The position numbers and the translations under genes were made by a program. From NCBI RefSeq assembly GCF_014204915.1, contig NZ_JACHMH010000001.1, positions 6,349,501 to 6,413,500 of the forward strand: DNA of 64,000 nucleotides, given 5' to 3'. Shown here piece by piece: positions 16,833 to 26,839 of this stretch. This DNA comes from Crossiella cryophila. GTDB taxonomy: Bacteria > Actinomycetota > Actinomycetes > Mycobacteriales > Pseudonocardiaceae. Positions within the stretch are counted from its first letter, which is position 1, and the number at the start of each line of letters is the position of its first letter. The notes below the pieces were generated by a model. The model was given only the letters and a program-made list of their open reading frames with translations. It had not been told where the DNA came from and ran no database searches.

Positions 16833-17446
16833 CCCCGCCGATCCGGACCGAACCCGAACACCAAGCCCATCTTCCGCACCGATCGAACCGCCACTCCGTG
16901 TCCTTCAACGCCGGCGGCACGGCAGGTGGGGCGACGGCTGCCGGGCGCCAGAACCCAGTGCAGCCGGAGGCCGTTGCGGGCACGCCGGGGCCGCCGTCGA
17001 TCGGAGACCGGCTGGTCGAGGCTGTGACCGCGCGGACCGCATACGGCCGTGCCCGCCAGTCGGGCCTGCCTGTCGCGCACCTGATCACGCCGCCGCGGAT
17101 CCAGGCGCCGTGGTGCACCGTCACGAGCCTCGACGCGGGCGGGCGGCTCGCTGACCGCGCGCCGCTGCAGCACCTGGAATGGCCACCGGAAACCGCAGTC
17201 GCCCTCACCCCTGTGCAGGGCCTGATGATCGTGGTGACCCGGCAGCACGGGAGCACCCTCGCGATCACCCGCCAAGGCCACCTGTGGCTGCCCGCCTCGA
17301 TCCGGCGTGCCTGCCACCTGGCCACCGGCGCCCGCCTGCTCGTGGCCGTCTATCCCGACCTCGGCCTGCTCGCCGCCTACACCCCGGCCGCACTCGGGGA
17401 AATGCTGCTGGCCTACCACACCGCCCTGCCCACGAGGGCGGACTGA
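16829..17446 (+). CDS. AbrB/SpoVT-like protein paired with recombinase 1
   Basis: 205 residues. The C-terminal ~110 residues form a SpoVT/AbrB-type swapped-hairpin pattern: GHLWLPASIRRACHLATGARLLVAVYPD fits the G-x-I-x-(I/L)P...R...GLxxGDxV signature of MazE/AbrB DNA-binding domains. The N-terminal ~90 residues are low-complexity. Its stop overlaps the ATG of the tyrosine recombinase by one base (TGATG). Four such AbrB-like genes occur in the window, each in an operon with a tyrosine recombinase, which suggests a shared task such as accessory DNA binding or directionality control. Confidence 0.65.
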   Translation: MTPPIRTEPEHQAHLPHRSNRHSVSFNAGGTAGGATAAGRQNPVQPEAVAGTPGPPSIGDRLVEAVTARTAYGRARQSGLPVAHLITPPRIQAPWCTVTSLDAGGRLADRAPLQHLEWPPETAVALTPVQGLMIVVTRQHGSTLAITRQGHLWLPASIRRACHLATGARLLVAVYPDLGLLAAYTPAALGEMLLAYHTALPTRAD

Positions 17447-18456
17447 TGCACACCGACCTCGACACCGCCCGCCTGCTCCTGGCCCGCCTGGGCGTGCGCG
17501 CCGAAGAACTACTCGCCGAACCAGCACCCACCGCGCCGATGCCCTTGATCCGGGAGTACCTGCCGCGCGTGGCCAACGCCGTCCCCGTCGGCACTCGCCG
17601 CGCCTACCAGCCCTACTGGCAACGGATCATCACCGCCTGGGGCGAGCGGCGCTTGGACGAGCCCACCCCGCTGGAGATCAAACAACTCGCCGAACAGGTC
17701 AAAGCCAACGCCGTCCCCCGCCGCAACTCCCGCGGCGGTCGCAGCGCCGCCGAACACCTCATCGGAGCGCTGCGCTGCCTGTACCGCCACGCCGTCAACG
17801 ACGAGCTGATCGACGAACGGGACAACCCCGCCCTGCGCGTGGCCAAGCCCCGCAGACTGGCCAGCACCCGCCGCGCACTCCCGGCCGCCCGGCTGGCCGA
17901 GATCAACGAGGTCACCGCCACCACCGGCAACGACCCCGAACTCGACACCCTGATCCTGCGCCTGCACACCGAAACCGCCTGCCGCCGCGGCGGCGCCCTG
18001 GACTTGCGCCCCCAAGACCTGGATGAGACCCAGTGCCTGATCTACCTGCGGGAGAAGGGCGAGACGGCCCGCTGGCAGCCGGTCTCGCCGACCTTGATGA
18101 CCCACCTGCTTCGGCATGCCGAAGACCGCGGCGCCCCACCAGAAGGCCGCCTGCTCCGCTACACCAACGGCCAACCGATCACCACCCGCCGATACGACCA
18201 CCTCTGGCAACGCCTCGGCCGGCACCTGCCCTGGGTGGCCACCCAGCAGGTCAGCACTCACTGGCTCCGGCACACCACCCTCACCTTCGTCGAACGCAAC
18301 TTCGGCTACGGCGTGGCCCGCGCCTTCGCCGGACACGAAGGCAAAAGCGATGCCGGCACCACCACGACCTACATCCGCGCCGAGCTGGAAGAAGTCGCCG
18401 CCGCCTTGGCGGCCCTGACCGGCGAACCCCACCCCCTTACCCCGCTGCCTGTTTGA
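17446..18456 (+). CDS. Tyrosine recombinase/integrase 1
   Basis: 336 residues. N-terminal SAM-like core-binding domain (YLPRVANAVPVGTRRAYQPY...W), then catalytic domain with Arg180 (TETACRRGGAL), Lys204 (LREKGETARWQPV), His272-x-x-Arg275 (THWLRHTTLT), His297 (FAGHEG) and Tyr309 (TTTTYIRA). All residues for strand cleavage and joining are present. ATG 17446 overlaps the AbrB-like gene's stop. Closely related to the recombinases at 25796-26839, 29807-30841 and 33472-34482; its mirror partner is the last of these. It probably catalyses integration or excision of the element. Confidence 0.9.
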   Translation: MHTDLDTARLLLARLGVRAEELLAEPAPTAPMPLIREYLPRVANAVPVGTRRAYQPYWQRIITAWGERRLDEPTPLEIKQLAEQVKANAVPRRNSRGGRSAAEHLIGALRCLYRHAVNDELIDERDNPALRVAKPRRLASTRRALPAARLAEINEVTATTGNDPELDTLILRLHTETACRRGGALDLRPQDLDETQCLIYLREKGETARWQPVSPTLMTHLLRHAEDRGAPPEGRLLRYTNGQPITTRRYDHLWQRLGRHLPWVATQQVSTHWLRHTTLTFVERNFGYGVARAFAGHEGKSDAGTTTTYIRAELEEVAAALAALTGEPHPLTPLPV

Positions 18457-18639
18457 CGAGTCCGAGACTGACCGACGCCGCCAGCCAGCTAAACCAGAAC
18501 AGGGGCGAGCGGTGCCAGTAGCGGTAAGTGGGGTGAGGAACCACAACGCAGGGGGTGACTGAGATGTTCGTCGGTCCCCGGCTGCCGAGGCACCTGAAGA
18601 TCACGGAAGGTGGACAACGGCGTCAAAACATGCGTGGTT

Positions 18640-20817
18640 TCAGGGTTGTGCACCTAATTGGTCGTCACCCAAAGGGGACGTTTCGAGGGCGTGCAGACGA
18701 TCACGCAAGTCATTCGCCCTGTGGTCGCCGAAGTCTTCAAAGGTGCGCAGGGCTTGGCGCCAGCAGCGGAGTGCCCCTGCGGTGTCGTCAGTGTCCCGCA
18801 GCAGGGTGCCAAGTGTGTCCAGAGTTTCGGCGGTTGATCGCGGATGCCGGTAGTGTTCCTCGACGTCGAGGGCCTGCTCGCACAGAGTGATTGCCTTGCG
18901 AAGGTTCCCCATGCCGTGGTGGGCCTGTGCCATGTAGAGCAGAACGATGGTTTCCCCTTCGCGGTCGTGGGCTTGCCGGCGAAGGACAAGGCTGCGGTCG
19001 GCGTGGTGCAGCGCCTTCGAGTAGTCGCCCAGCCCGATGTATACGTGGCTGAGGTTGCTCTCAATTACGCCTTCCATGCGTCCGTGCTGGGCACCAGCCG
19101 CCAGCGGCAACGCCTCCAATAGGTAGTTCTTTGCCTGCGCATACTGCCCCTGCGCCTCATGCCCCAGGCTAAGTTGGTTGAGCGCGGTGGCTTCCCGCCA
19201 CAGGTCGCCAAGTTCTCGGGCGAGTTCTAGCGCGGCTTGGTGGGCGTCGTGGGCCCTCTCCCAGTCTGCGACATCCAGATATGTCTGTCCCAGATCCTGT
19301 AGGGCGTGGACTTCGCCGAGACGATGGCCGCTGCGGCGAGCCGTGGCCAGGGCTCGCCGGTACACATCGAACTGACTGTCCCAGCGCCCCCGCCTCATCA
19401 AGATCATCCCAGTAGTGGTGGCCAGCAGGAGAGTGAGATGGGTCTGGTCGTGCCGGTCGGCATCGCGGACGGCCGCGACCAGGTTGTCCCGTTCGAGGTC
19501 GAACCACGCCCACGCCTCCTCCCGTCCAGCAAGCGGAATCTCCGGGCGAGTGTGGATAGTCAGGCGTTGTGCGGGATGCCAGTCGCGGTGCGCGGGAAAG
19601 AGGACTCGATGAGCGGTTCTGGCGTGGTGGGCGTACCACTCCAGTAACGCCCGTCTGGCATGTTCCCGCTCGGCGTAGGTGTCGTCCCGCTCCGAGCGGT
19701 CAGCGGCGTAGGTTCGCAACAGGTCGTGGAATCGGTACCGCCCACGCTTCGCAGCTGGTTCGAGCAGATGCGCCTGAGCGAGCATGCCGAGAACCCTTCG
19801 TGCCTCGGGTACGTCCAAACCGACCGACGCCGCAGCAGCATGCACGCTGAACTCCTGGCCGGGATGCAACCCGAGGCGTCGGAAAGCTCGTGCGTGCTTG
19901 GTATTCAAGCGCTGGTAGGACCAGTCGAATACCGCCCTCACCGCCGCCCGCTCATCCCCGCCATGGCTCAAGGCATCCAATCGAGACTCATCGTCGGCGA
20001 GTTCGGCAACCACGTCGGCCACTGTGGTGTGCGGTGCGGTCGCCTGAGCAGCCGCGATACGCAACGCCAGGGGCAACCGCGCGCAATACTGCACCAAATC
20101 CAGGATCGCGTCCGGTTCAGCGGCAGCGCGAACTGGGCCGAGGATGCCAGCCACCAGTTGCAGTGCCTCGTCTTCTGGAAGTAGATCGAGGGTGAGCCGG
20201 TTTGCCGCTTCAGTCACCACCAGGCCGGTCAGACTCTCGCGGCTGGTGACCAGAACAAACCCTCCCGGTGCTGCTGGCAGCAGGGGCCGCACCTGATCCG
20301 CGCTGTTGGCGTTGTCCAGCAGGATCAGCACCCGCCGCCTCGCGAGCAGCGACCGGAATAACCCAGCCTTGGCCTCGGTCCCCACCGGTATCCGCTCGGC
20401 CAGTACACCTAGTGCACGCAAGAAACCCTCCAGCACCTCACCAGGGGTAACTGGCTCACCTGGCCCGTAGCCTCGAAGGTTCACATGCAGCGTGCCATCG
20501 GGGAACCGGTCCTGCACACGATGTGCCCACCGCACCGCCAGTGTCGTCTTGCCGATCCCCGCAGCACCGTCCACCGCCGTAATTACTACCGTCGCACCAT
20601 CGACCTCACTGTCTGTTGGAAGGAGCGTGTCCAGGGCGGCCAGATAGTCGGTGCGGCCGGTGAAATCCCGGATCCCCGACGGCAACTGCCGAGGCGGTGA
20701 TCCAGCCTCATCTGGCTCGGCATGACGGGTGGTCAGGGAAACGTGCTGAATCGACCCGGCCTGCACCACCGGACCCGTTACTCCGCCTGCGGCTTCGTTA
20801 CGAACACCCGCTCCATC
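18640..20817 (-). CDS. NB-ARC NTPase with TPR repeats (STAND protein)
   Basis: About 725 residues. A short conserved N-terminal motif (GVTGPVVQAGSIQHVSL) typical of actinobacterial STAND proteins precedes an NB-ARC NTPase: Walker A GAAGIGKTTLA, Walker B VLILLDNA, LVTSRES and LPLALRIAAA. The C-terminal ~330 residues are TPR-like repeats (for example GEVHALQDLGQTYLDVADWERA, split here by eye into helices). Such proteins act as ligand-triggered switches in regulation or phage sensing; no C-terminal effector or DNA-binding domain is evident. GTG 20817 is preferred because family members start just before VRNE; GTG 20904 is also open. GC content looks lower than in the T4SS genes, consistent with acquired cargo. 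Confidence 0.72.
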   Translation of the reverse strand, partial: DGAGVRNEAAGGVTGPVVQAGSIQHVSLTTRHAEPDEAGSPPRQLPSGIRDFTGRTDYLAALDTLLPTDSEVDGATVVITAVDGAAGIGKTTLAVRWAHRVQDRFPDGTLHVNLRGYGPGEPVTPGEVLEGFLRALGVLAERIPVGTEAKAGLFRSLLARRRVLILLDNANSADQVRPLLPAAPGGFVLVTSRESLTGLVVTEAANRLTLDLLPEDEALQLVAGILGPVRAAAEPDAILDLVQYCARLPLALRIAAAQATAPHTTVADVVAELADDESRLDALSHGGDERAAVRAVFDWSYQRLNTKHARAFRRLGLHPGQEFSVHAAAASVGLDVPEARRVLGMLAQAHLLEPAAKRGRYRFHDLLRTYAADRSERDDTYAEREHARRALLEWYAHHARTAHRVLFPAHRDWHPAQRLTIHTRPEIPLAGREEAWAWFDLERDNLVAAVRDADRHDQTHLTLLLATTTGMILMRRGRWDSQFDVYRRALATARRSGHRLGEVHALQDLGQTYLDVADWERAHDAHQAALELARELGDLWREATALNQLSLGHEAQGQYAQAKNYLLEALPLAAGAQHGRMEGVIESNLSHVYIGLGDYSKALHHADRSLVLRRQAHDREGETIVLLYMAQAHHGMGNLRKAITLCEQALDVEEHYRHPRSTAETLDTLGTLLRDTDDTAGALRCWRQALRTFEDFGDHRANDLRDRLHALETSPLGDDQLGAQP

Positions 20818-21015
20818 CACCACGGATGCGAGTCTGTCGCCTCTACGACCGCTCCGAGGGGTGTCACCAGGCGAGACCACTCTCCTGGAGCACTCGCCCG
20901 ACACTCAGGTGGGAGTGTTTATCTAGGCTCCGGTCTTGTCCTTGCTGTCCTACTGCGCACAGCCGTGCCATTCACGACGCGGTAGCAGTTCCCAGCGCGG
21001 ACACATGAACGATCT

Positions 21016-21480
21016 TCAGTTGATGGCAGCCATCGGCTTCTGCTTGTCGGCCAGCCAGTCGAACTCCTCATCGGGCAACGCACGGTCGTAGACCAGCTGC
21101 AGGCTCGGTACACGGAAGACCACACCTCTGCCCACCGTGGCGTCGTCACGGGCCTCATGCCGTGTAGCGCTCCGGCCAGATCCGCCAGCGGATCGCAGGC
21201 AGCGCACAGATGGATGCTGCGCCGTCGGCGGTGTACCAGGGCTGCAGGGACGCGCAGTCGAACCCTCTGCTGGGCTGGCAGCAAAGGTGTTCGCAGTCGC
21301 AGTCGTTGCCCAAGGTGGTGCGCAGAACGGGGGTGTCTGTGTCGATGCCCCGGCTCGCCTCGGGGGGGGCACCGACTGCGTCCGCCGTTACGCCGATCCC
21401 CTGTTGGCCGACGTCGGCGATCCTCAACCATGGTCGTCTTTGATCGATCGTCGGCGACGAGCGCCATCTGGCGCTGGTGA
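21016..21480 (-). pseudogene. Frameshifted gene of unknown family
   Basis: Two adjacent minus-strand frames look protein-like with GC-rich third positions: the first contains TDTPVLRTTLGNDCDCEHLC and ends WRIWPERYTA (stop near 21155); the second continues, one base out of phase, as VFRVPSLQLVYDRALPDEEF and ends PMAAIN at 21016. Together they suggest one small Cys-rich protein broken by a frameshift, or a sequencing indel. I recognise no family. The start is not defined. Confidence 0.3.
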
Positions 21481-21562
21481 CACCCGTCTCGGAACCGTTA
21501 CCGGTTCGACCACCTGGACTGTCGGTACTACGCCGTATGGTTGCCGCCGATCGGAGGGAACC

Positions 21563-24500
21563 ATGACGAAGCGCACGGTCCAGCAGGAGGAGACCTGGTT
21601 CCTGCCGGACGAGCCAGTAGCCGCGCCGACCGAGGACGCGTTCAGCCACACCCACATCGCGGACAACCTCCGAACGATCATCCGCACGGTGCCCGGCCGA
21701 CTGACGATCGGATTGACCGGCAGGTTTGGCGTAGGCAAGAGCACGGTCATCGAACTCCTAGCCCACAGCCTGAGCGGTAGCAGCGACTACGCCGTGGTAC
21801 GTGTGTCAGCCGAACGGCACGCCACCACCGGCCTTGAACGAAGCCTCAACTACGCCTTCGCTGAGGCGCTTGTGAACGCCAAGATCGTCGACGCGGTCAA
21901 GACGCAGGATGTCCTGGCAAGACTGGAGACCAGTTCCGCCCGCGCCGCTTCGGACCCGTTTTCCACCCCCTTGGGCCGTGCCCTGGAAGGCATGCGCGCT
22001 GGGGCCCGCCGAACACTGTGGGCAGGATTCGGCGTTCTGCTGGTAGTGCTCGCCGTTGCCTCTGTGGTCGGTATCGCTAAGGGACACTGGTGGGAAGTGA
22101 TGACCTCCGGCCTGGGCATCCCCCTGGCCACCGCCCTTGCTGCTGCCAGTGCCGTCGTGTCCGCAGGGATTCGTCTGACCGGCATCTCAGGATGGCTGGC
22201 CGAGCTTCTGAAACCGGACGTCGTCACCACCACCCGGCCACGCCCCGAGGCCGCGGACGAGTTCGAGCGGATCTTCGCGGACCTCACCCGACTGGCTGAA
22301 GGGCGACGCCTCATCGTCGCGGTGGACGACGTCGACCGCCTCACCCCTGAGCATGTGCTGAACGCGCTCAACGCGATCCGCAGCCTCCAGCAAACCTGCG
22401 CGGGCAAGAACCAGCCGGTCTTCATCGTCTCCTGCGACGAGGCGATCGTGCACGATGCCATTGTCAAGGCGGACCCCGGTCTCGCCGGCCCGGACGACCA
22501 GCAGTCCGCCACAGCCCGCGCTTTCCTGGACCGCCTATTCTCCCAACGGCAACCCATGCCCCCACACCCTCGCGCGGACATGCTCGCCTACGCACGACAG
22601 CAACTCCAGACGGTCAACCACGGAGGTCTGCGGCACCTCGGAGGTGACGCGGAGGCCGTGTTGTCGGTGCTCATCCACACCGGTGTCACCGACCCTCGAC
22701 ACGTACTCCGGCTGCTCAACCGCTTCTTCGCCGACTACCGCCTCGTGCTTCGGCGCGAGCAGTCCGACGCCAACCAGGGAATCCGGCAGGGAGAGGTCAG
22801 CAGCTACCCCGCGGTGCTGGCCAGGATGACCGTCTTCGCGGTCGACTTCCCGGACCTCCACAGAGCGCTGCACCAGGACGAGCAGCTGCTCGAACTACTG
22901 GAACGCCACATCCGGACGGCTGACCTCGGAGAAGGCGAAGCGAAGCGCATCTCGGTGTATCTGGGCAGGACCAGCCTCCTGAACTTCATCGGCCGCACGA
23001 CCGACACCGACCAGGTACCCACCCTTCAGCCGTTCCTCTATCGCTCCCAGGACGCGCTCAGCCGGATTCTGGGTTCCGCCGACGCACGCGCGGTCCGAGA
23101 CGACCTGGTCAACGCGCAGATGGCTGACCTACACAACAACGTATCCGCCCTGGCCGAGCTAGCGGCCACAGACTCGGAGTCCCGGCAACGACTCGATGCG
23201 GTCCTGCGGACCGTCGAGGAGGTGCTGGCAGAGTCAACCGGACTGGACCTATCCAACGCCGCGAACACAGCCGCCAACTTGGCCTCGATCGTGTCCTCCG
23301 AGGATAGGACCCGGTTGGCCGACGCCGTCTCCAACGCGCTGGCTCGCGCCCGCTCCTCCAACATCAACGCTGACGATCTGATCACGCTGGCTGTCGCTGC
23401 TTCGACCCCGCCACTCGCCCGCCGCCTAGCCGAGAAGGCGACGGCTGCGATCGACGATGACGACACGCGGCGGGCGCGGGACCTCGTCTTGCTGCGCCGC
23501 CGGTCCGAACTCGCCACGGTCATCGATCAGGGTCTCGTGAACGCGCATCTCGAAGCCGCGTGTGGTGCGCTCGCGGCCGATTCCCCGGACGCGCTCACCC
23601 CCTGGCTCACCCAACTCAGCCAGGACGGGACCGCTCAAGATCCCCTCGTGGCGCGCACTGCTGTGGCAGCCCTCCGCGCTACCGACGGCAGTGCCCACCA
23701 TGTTGACGCTGAATGGGCGGAGCTAGTGCTTGGCCTGTTGCGCATCACCGAGGTAGCCCCTGCAACTGAGGTCGCGGTCCCGGCAATCAGCCTCGCGAGC
23801 AGCGGTGGAGAGGACACCACGCTTGGAGTTCTGGCGCTGACGCTGATCGACATCACTCCGGAACACATGGCGAGGTTCCTGACCACGATCGGCAGCGGGG
23901 TGCTCGCCTCGGAGAACTCCGCGGACATCTCCGACGACGTCGATCCTTACACCCTTCTCACGGTGCTGGAGTTGTGCAATCAATACCTGCCACTTGTGCA
24001 CGGTCACGCCGAGGTGGCGGCGATCGTTCCAGTGCTCAGTGCCCTGGCGCGTTTCACTGCGGACCTGCACTCACCCGAACTGATCACCGCACTGCCTGTA
24101 TCGCTGTGCCTCCTGGTGCAGCACCGCCCGAACTCCGTTGCACCGTTCGCCGAGAGCTTGGCCCTCTCCTGGACCAACACCCGTGGCCAGAACAACGCGC
24201 TGACCGACTACGCGCGTGTTCTCATCGACGTGCTCGACGACCTGCCCGCCGCCGCCGCGGAGCTTGTACTGCCGAAGCTCGTGGACGTTCTCAGCGGTCG
24301 TGTCAACGCTGACGCCGCCTTGATCGCCACCCTCCCGTTGGTGCCGGAACTAGTGCGCACGGACCGAGGTGCCAAGGCGGCAGCGGCGCAGGTGTCGTCC
24401 ATGCACCAGCACATGACGGTCAACAACGCAGGCCACCTTGATGCCGGGGTTCAAATCCTGCGGCTCCTGCACGCAAACGCGCCCACCGCGATGGCAGCCA

Positions 24501-25459
24501 CCGCCGGGACAACCGTGGCCCATTTGAAGAACCAGATCGGCTACGGCGGAACCATCACCTCCACCGTGCTCACCGCTCTCACCGGGATCACCTGGCCCGA
24601 AAATGTGCTCCAGGACGTCCTCCAGATGCTGAACCAGTACGCGACCAACCTGAGCGAGAACCACCGCGACGAATTGCTGATTCGCCTCCCCGAATACGAG
24701 CGGCTCACCGAGCTTCCCGAAGCCCTCGTCTCGGCTCTGGCCGAGCGCTGTGCGGAGGCCGCGAACTCCACCGCCGGCGCGGTACTGCTCCAGTTGGCTC
24801 CAGCCAGTCACCAGCCGAGCATCGTTACTCGCGTGCCAGGGATCAGCGAGGCACAGCACCAAGTTCTGTCCGCTCTCGACGGCGCGGACCTCACCAACAT
24901 CGTGCACGACTGGTCCAGGGCAGCGGCCCATACTCTCAGCCGAACCAACACCAGCGTCGAGGCGCACGCCTGCCGTGAGACGCTCTCCGCCGTTTCTCAC
25001 TACGAGGACGCCTACACGGCAGCGGTGGTGTCGTTGCTCGACGACGCGTTCAGTGGAACACCGCCAGAGCTGCCCGGCACCGCGTGGAAGGCCGTTTTCG
25101 TTGGCGGAGCTGGTACCGCAAACGCAGTCCTGGACCGACTGCTGGCTGCACTCGCCGACGACCGAACCTCGACTGTCCAGGCCGTCCCCGTCCTCACGGC
25201 CATCGCCGATCTGGACGAGAAGTTCCCCGCACCACTCCCACTGCCGCGGATCACCAATGCGATCATGCGTTGGATCCGCAACGAACGCGACACCGAGACT
25301 GTGGCTCTGCTGATCGAGGCTAGCCTGCCCAGCCCTGCGCTGACGACCAAGCTGAAGTCAGCTGTCGGAACCCGACGACCGAAGAGCGCCGACGAAGCCT
25401 TGCTCGTTGCGTGGAAGGGTCTGCGCAATGGGACCCGCGGAAATGCCGAATCTGCGTAG
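21563..25459 (+). CDS. KAP-family P-loop NTPase with long helical repeat tail
   Basis: 1298 residues. KAP NTPase head: Walker A GRFGVGKST (53-61), two transmembrane helices inserted between Walker A and B (about 153-171 and 183-203, a KAP hallmark), Walker B RLIVAVDDVDRL (249-260) and FIVSCDEAIV. Residues ~430-1298 are almost all helical, Ala/Leu-rich repeats resembling a HEAT-like solenoid. KAP NTPases are membrane-associated and several are linked to phage defence. ATG 21563 follows GGAGGGAACC; the frame is open further upstream but without a good start. Free-standing gene, with a decayed gene upstream and a recombinase converging from the right. Cargo role inferred. Confidence 0.82.
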   Translation: MTKRTVQQEETWFLPDEPVAAPTEDAFSHTHIADNLRTIIRTVPGRLTIGLTGRFGVGKSTVIELLAHSLSGSSDYAVVRVSAERHATTGLERSLNYAFAEALVNAKIVDAVKTQDVLARLETSSARAASDPFSTPLGRALEGMRAGARRTLWAGFGVLLVVLAVASVVGIAKGHWWEVMTSGLGIPLATALAAASAVVSAGIRLTGISGWLAELLKPDVVTTTRPRPEAADEFERIFADLTRLAEGRRLIVAVDDVDRLTPEHVLNALNAIRSLQQTCAGKNQPVFIVSCDEAIVHDAIVKADPGLAGPDDQQSATARAFLDRLFSQRQPMPPHPRADMLAYARQQLQTVNHGGLRHLGGDAEAVLSVLIHTGVTDPRHVLRLLNRFFADYRLVLRREQSDANQGIRQGEVSSYPAVLARMTVFAVDFPDLHRALHQDEQLLELLERHIRTADLGEGEAKRISVYLGRTSLLNFIGRTTDTDQVPTLQPFLYRSQDALSRILGSADARAVRDDLVNAQMADLHNNVSALAELAATDSESRQRLDAVLRTVEEVLAESTGLDLSNAANTAANLASIVSSEDRTRLADAVSNALARARSSNINADDLITLAVAASTPPLARRLAEKATAAIDDDDTRRARDLVLLRRRSELATVIDQGLVNAHLEAACGALAADSPDALTPWLTQLSQDGTAQDPLVARTAVAALRATDGSAHHVDAEWAELVLGLLRITEVAPATEVAVPAISLASSGGEDTTLGVLALTLIDITPEHMARFLTTIGSGVLASENSADISDDVDPYTLLTVLELCNQYLPLVHGHAEVAAIVPVLSALARFTADLHSPELITALPVSLCLLVQHRPNSVAPFAESLALSWTNTRGQNNALTDYARVLIDVLDDLPAAAAELVLPKLVDVLSGRVNADAALIATLPLVPELVRTDRGAKAAAAQVSSMHQHMTVNNAGHLDAGVQILRLLHANAPTAMAATAGTTVAHLKNQIGYGGTITSTVLTALTGITWPENVLQDVLQMLNQYATNLSENHRDELLIRLPEYERLTELPEALVSALAERCAEAANSTAGAVLLQLAPASHQPSIVTRVPGISEAQHQVLSALDGADLTNIVHDWSRAAAHTLSRTNTSVEAHACRETLSAVSHYEDAYTAAVVSLLDDAFSGTPPELPGTAWKAVFVGGAGTANAVLDRLLAALADDRTSTVQAVPVLTAIADLDEKFPAPLPLPRITNAIMRWIRNERDTETVALLIEASLPSPALTTKLKSAVGTRRPKSADEALLVAWKGLRNGTRGNAESA

Positions 25460-25795
25460 CAACAGGAACCGCGGAAGCTGACGAACCTCCAGATCAACAA
25501 GTGCAGCACGGAACCCGCGATCAACAACTTCGGCCGGGACAACCACCAACACCCACCTGGGGCCTGGCAGCGATCCCGGATCACCCCTCGTTCCTGCCCC
25601 TTGTCCTCCCACTCACACCGCGCAACCTCGCTAGTTGGCAGGCGCGGCCTGTTCTCCGGCGCTGAGTGCTGGCGTCCCGCTGAACGTCCTAGGCATTGCC
25701 CGCTCGTTGCCTGAGCACCGCGACCGCCGAGCCAGCCGCCTGCTGGTGGGCGTGCCCTGTGGCGTGAGCCAGCCGGGCACACCCACCGGATCGCG
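25460..25795. other. Intergenic stretch without recognisable features
   Basis: 336 bp between the convergent KAP and recombinase 2 genes. I see no gene, RNA or strong hairpin; short open frames here are composition-driven. Confidence 0.5.
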
Positions 25796-26839
25796 TTACG
25801 CGGCCAGCGCCAAGGGGTGGGGTTCCCCAGTCAGCGTCGACAGGGCGGTGGCGACCTCGTGGAGCTGGCCGCGGATGTAGGTCGTGGTCGATCCACCGTC
25901 ACCGGCTTCGTCGGTGTGGCCGGCGAAGGCGTGCGCGATGCCGTAGCCAAAGTTGCGTTCCACCCAGGTCAGGGTGGTGTGCCGCAGCCAGTGGATCGAG
26001 ACCTGCTGGGCCGCCGCCCACGGCAGGTGCTTGCCAATCCGCGTCCACAGGTAGTCATAGCGGCGCCGGGTGATCGGGCGACCGGTGACGTAGCGGAGCA
26101 ACTGGCCGTCCTTGGGTGCGCCGCGTTGTTCGCTGTGCCGGACCAAAGCGCGCATGAGAGTGGGTGAGACTGGTTGCCAGCGGGCGGTTTCGCCCTTCTC
26201 ACGCAGGTAGACCAGGCACTGGGTTTCGTCGAGATCCTGGGGTCGCAGGGCAAGGGCGCCGCTGCGACGGCAGGCGGTCTCGGTGTGCAACCGGAGCAGC
26301 AGCGCGTCCAACTCGGAGTCGTTGCCGGTGGTGGCGGCCACCTGGTTGATCTCGGCGAGCCGGTCGTTGGCCACCGCGCACCGGGTCGAGGGCAACCGCC
26401 GGGGCTTAGGCACCTTCAACGCCGGGTTGCTGCCCTTCGGGATGAGATCATCGATCTCGGCGCGCCGATACACACAGCGCAGGGCGGCGATGAGGTGTTC
26501 GGCGGCGCTGCGCCCGCCGCGGGAGTTGCGCCGCACCAGCGCCGATGCCCGGATTTCCTGGGTCAGCAGTTCGATCTCGGTCGGGGTCGGTTCATCCAGG
26601 CGGCGATCACCCCAGTGAGCGCGGATGCGTTTCCAGTAGGTGCCGTAGTTGCGGCGGGTGCCCTCGCCGACCGCGTCAGCGACTTTGGGGATGTATTCGT
26701 CGAAGGTCGGCACCGGCGGCCGATCCACGGGCTCGTTGAGCAAGTCCGTTACGGAGATGCCCAGGGTGTCCAGCAGCACGCGGGCGGCGTCGAGTTTGGC
26801 CGCGTCCGTGACGGCAACGCCTGGGGCGGGGGCGTTCAC
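25796..26839 (-). CDS. Tyrosine recombinase/integrase 2
   Basis: 347 residues. Same architecture as recombinase 1: core-binding domain (TFDEYIPKVADAVGEGTRRNY), catalytic Arg in TETACRRSGAL, Lys in LREKGETARWQPV, HxxR in IHWLRHTTLT, His in FAGHTD and Tyr in STTTYIRG. GTG 26839 overlaps the stop of the DUF2637-like gene by 4 bp and follows GGGGAGGTG. Last gene of the left inner operon; its mirror partner is 29807-30841. Confidence 0.9.
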   Translation of the reverse strand: MNAPAPGVAVTDAAKLDAARVLLDTLGISVTDLLNEPVDRPPVPTFDEYIPKVADAVGEGTRRNYGTYWKRIRAHWGDRRLDEPTPTEIELLTQEIRASALVRRNSRGGRSAAEHLIAALRCVYRRAEIDDLIPKGSNPALKVPKPRRLPSTRCAVANDRLAEINQVAATTGNDSELDALLLRLHTETACRRSGALALRPQDLDETQCLVYLREKGETARWQPVSPTLMRALVRHSEQRGAPKDGQLLRYVTGRPITRRRYDYLWTRIGKHLPWAAAQQVSIHWLRHTTLTWVERNFGYGIAHAFAGHTDEAGDGGSTTTYIRGQLHEVATALSTLTGEPHPLALAA

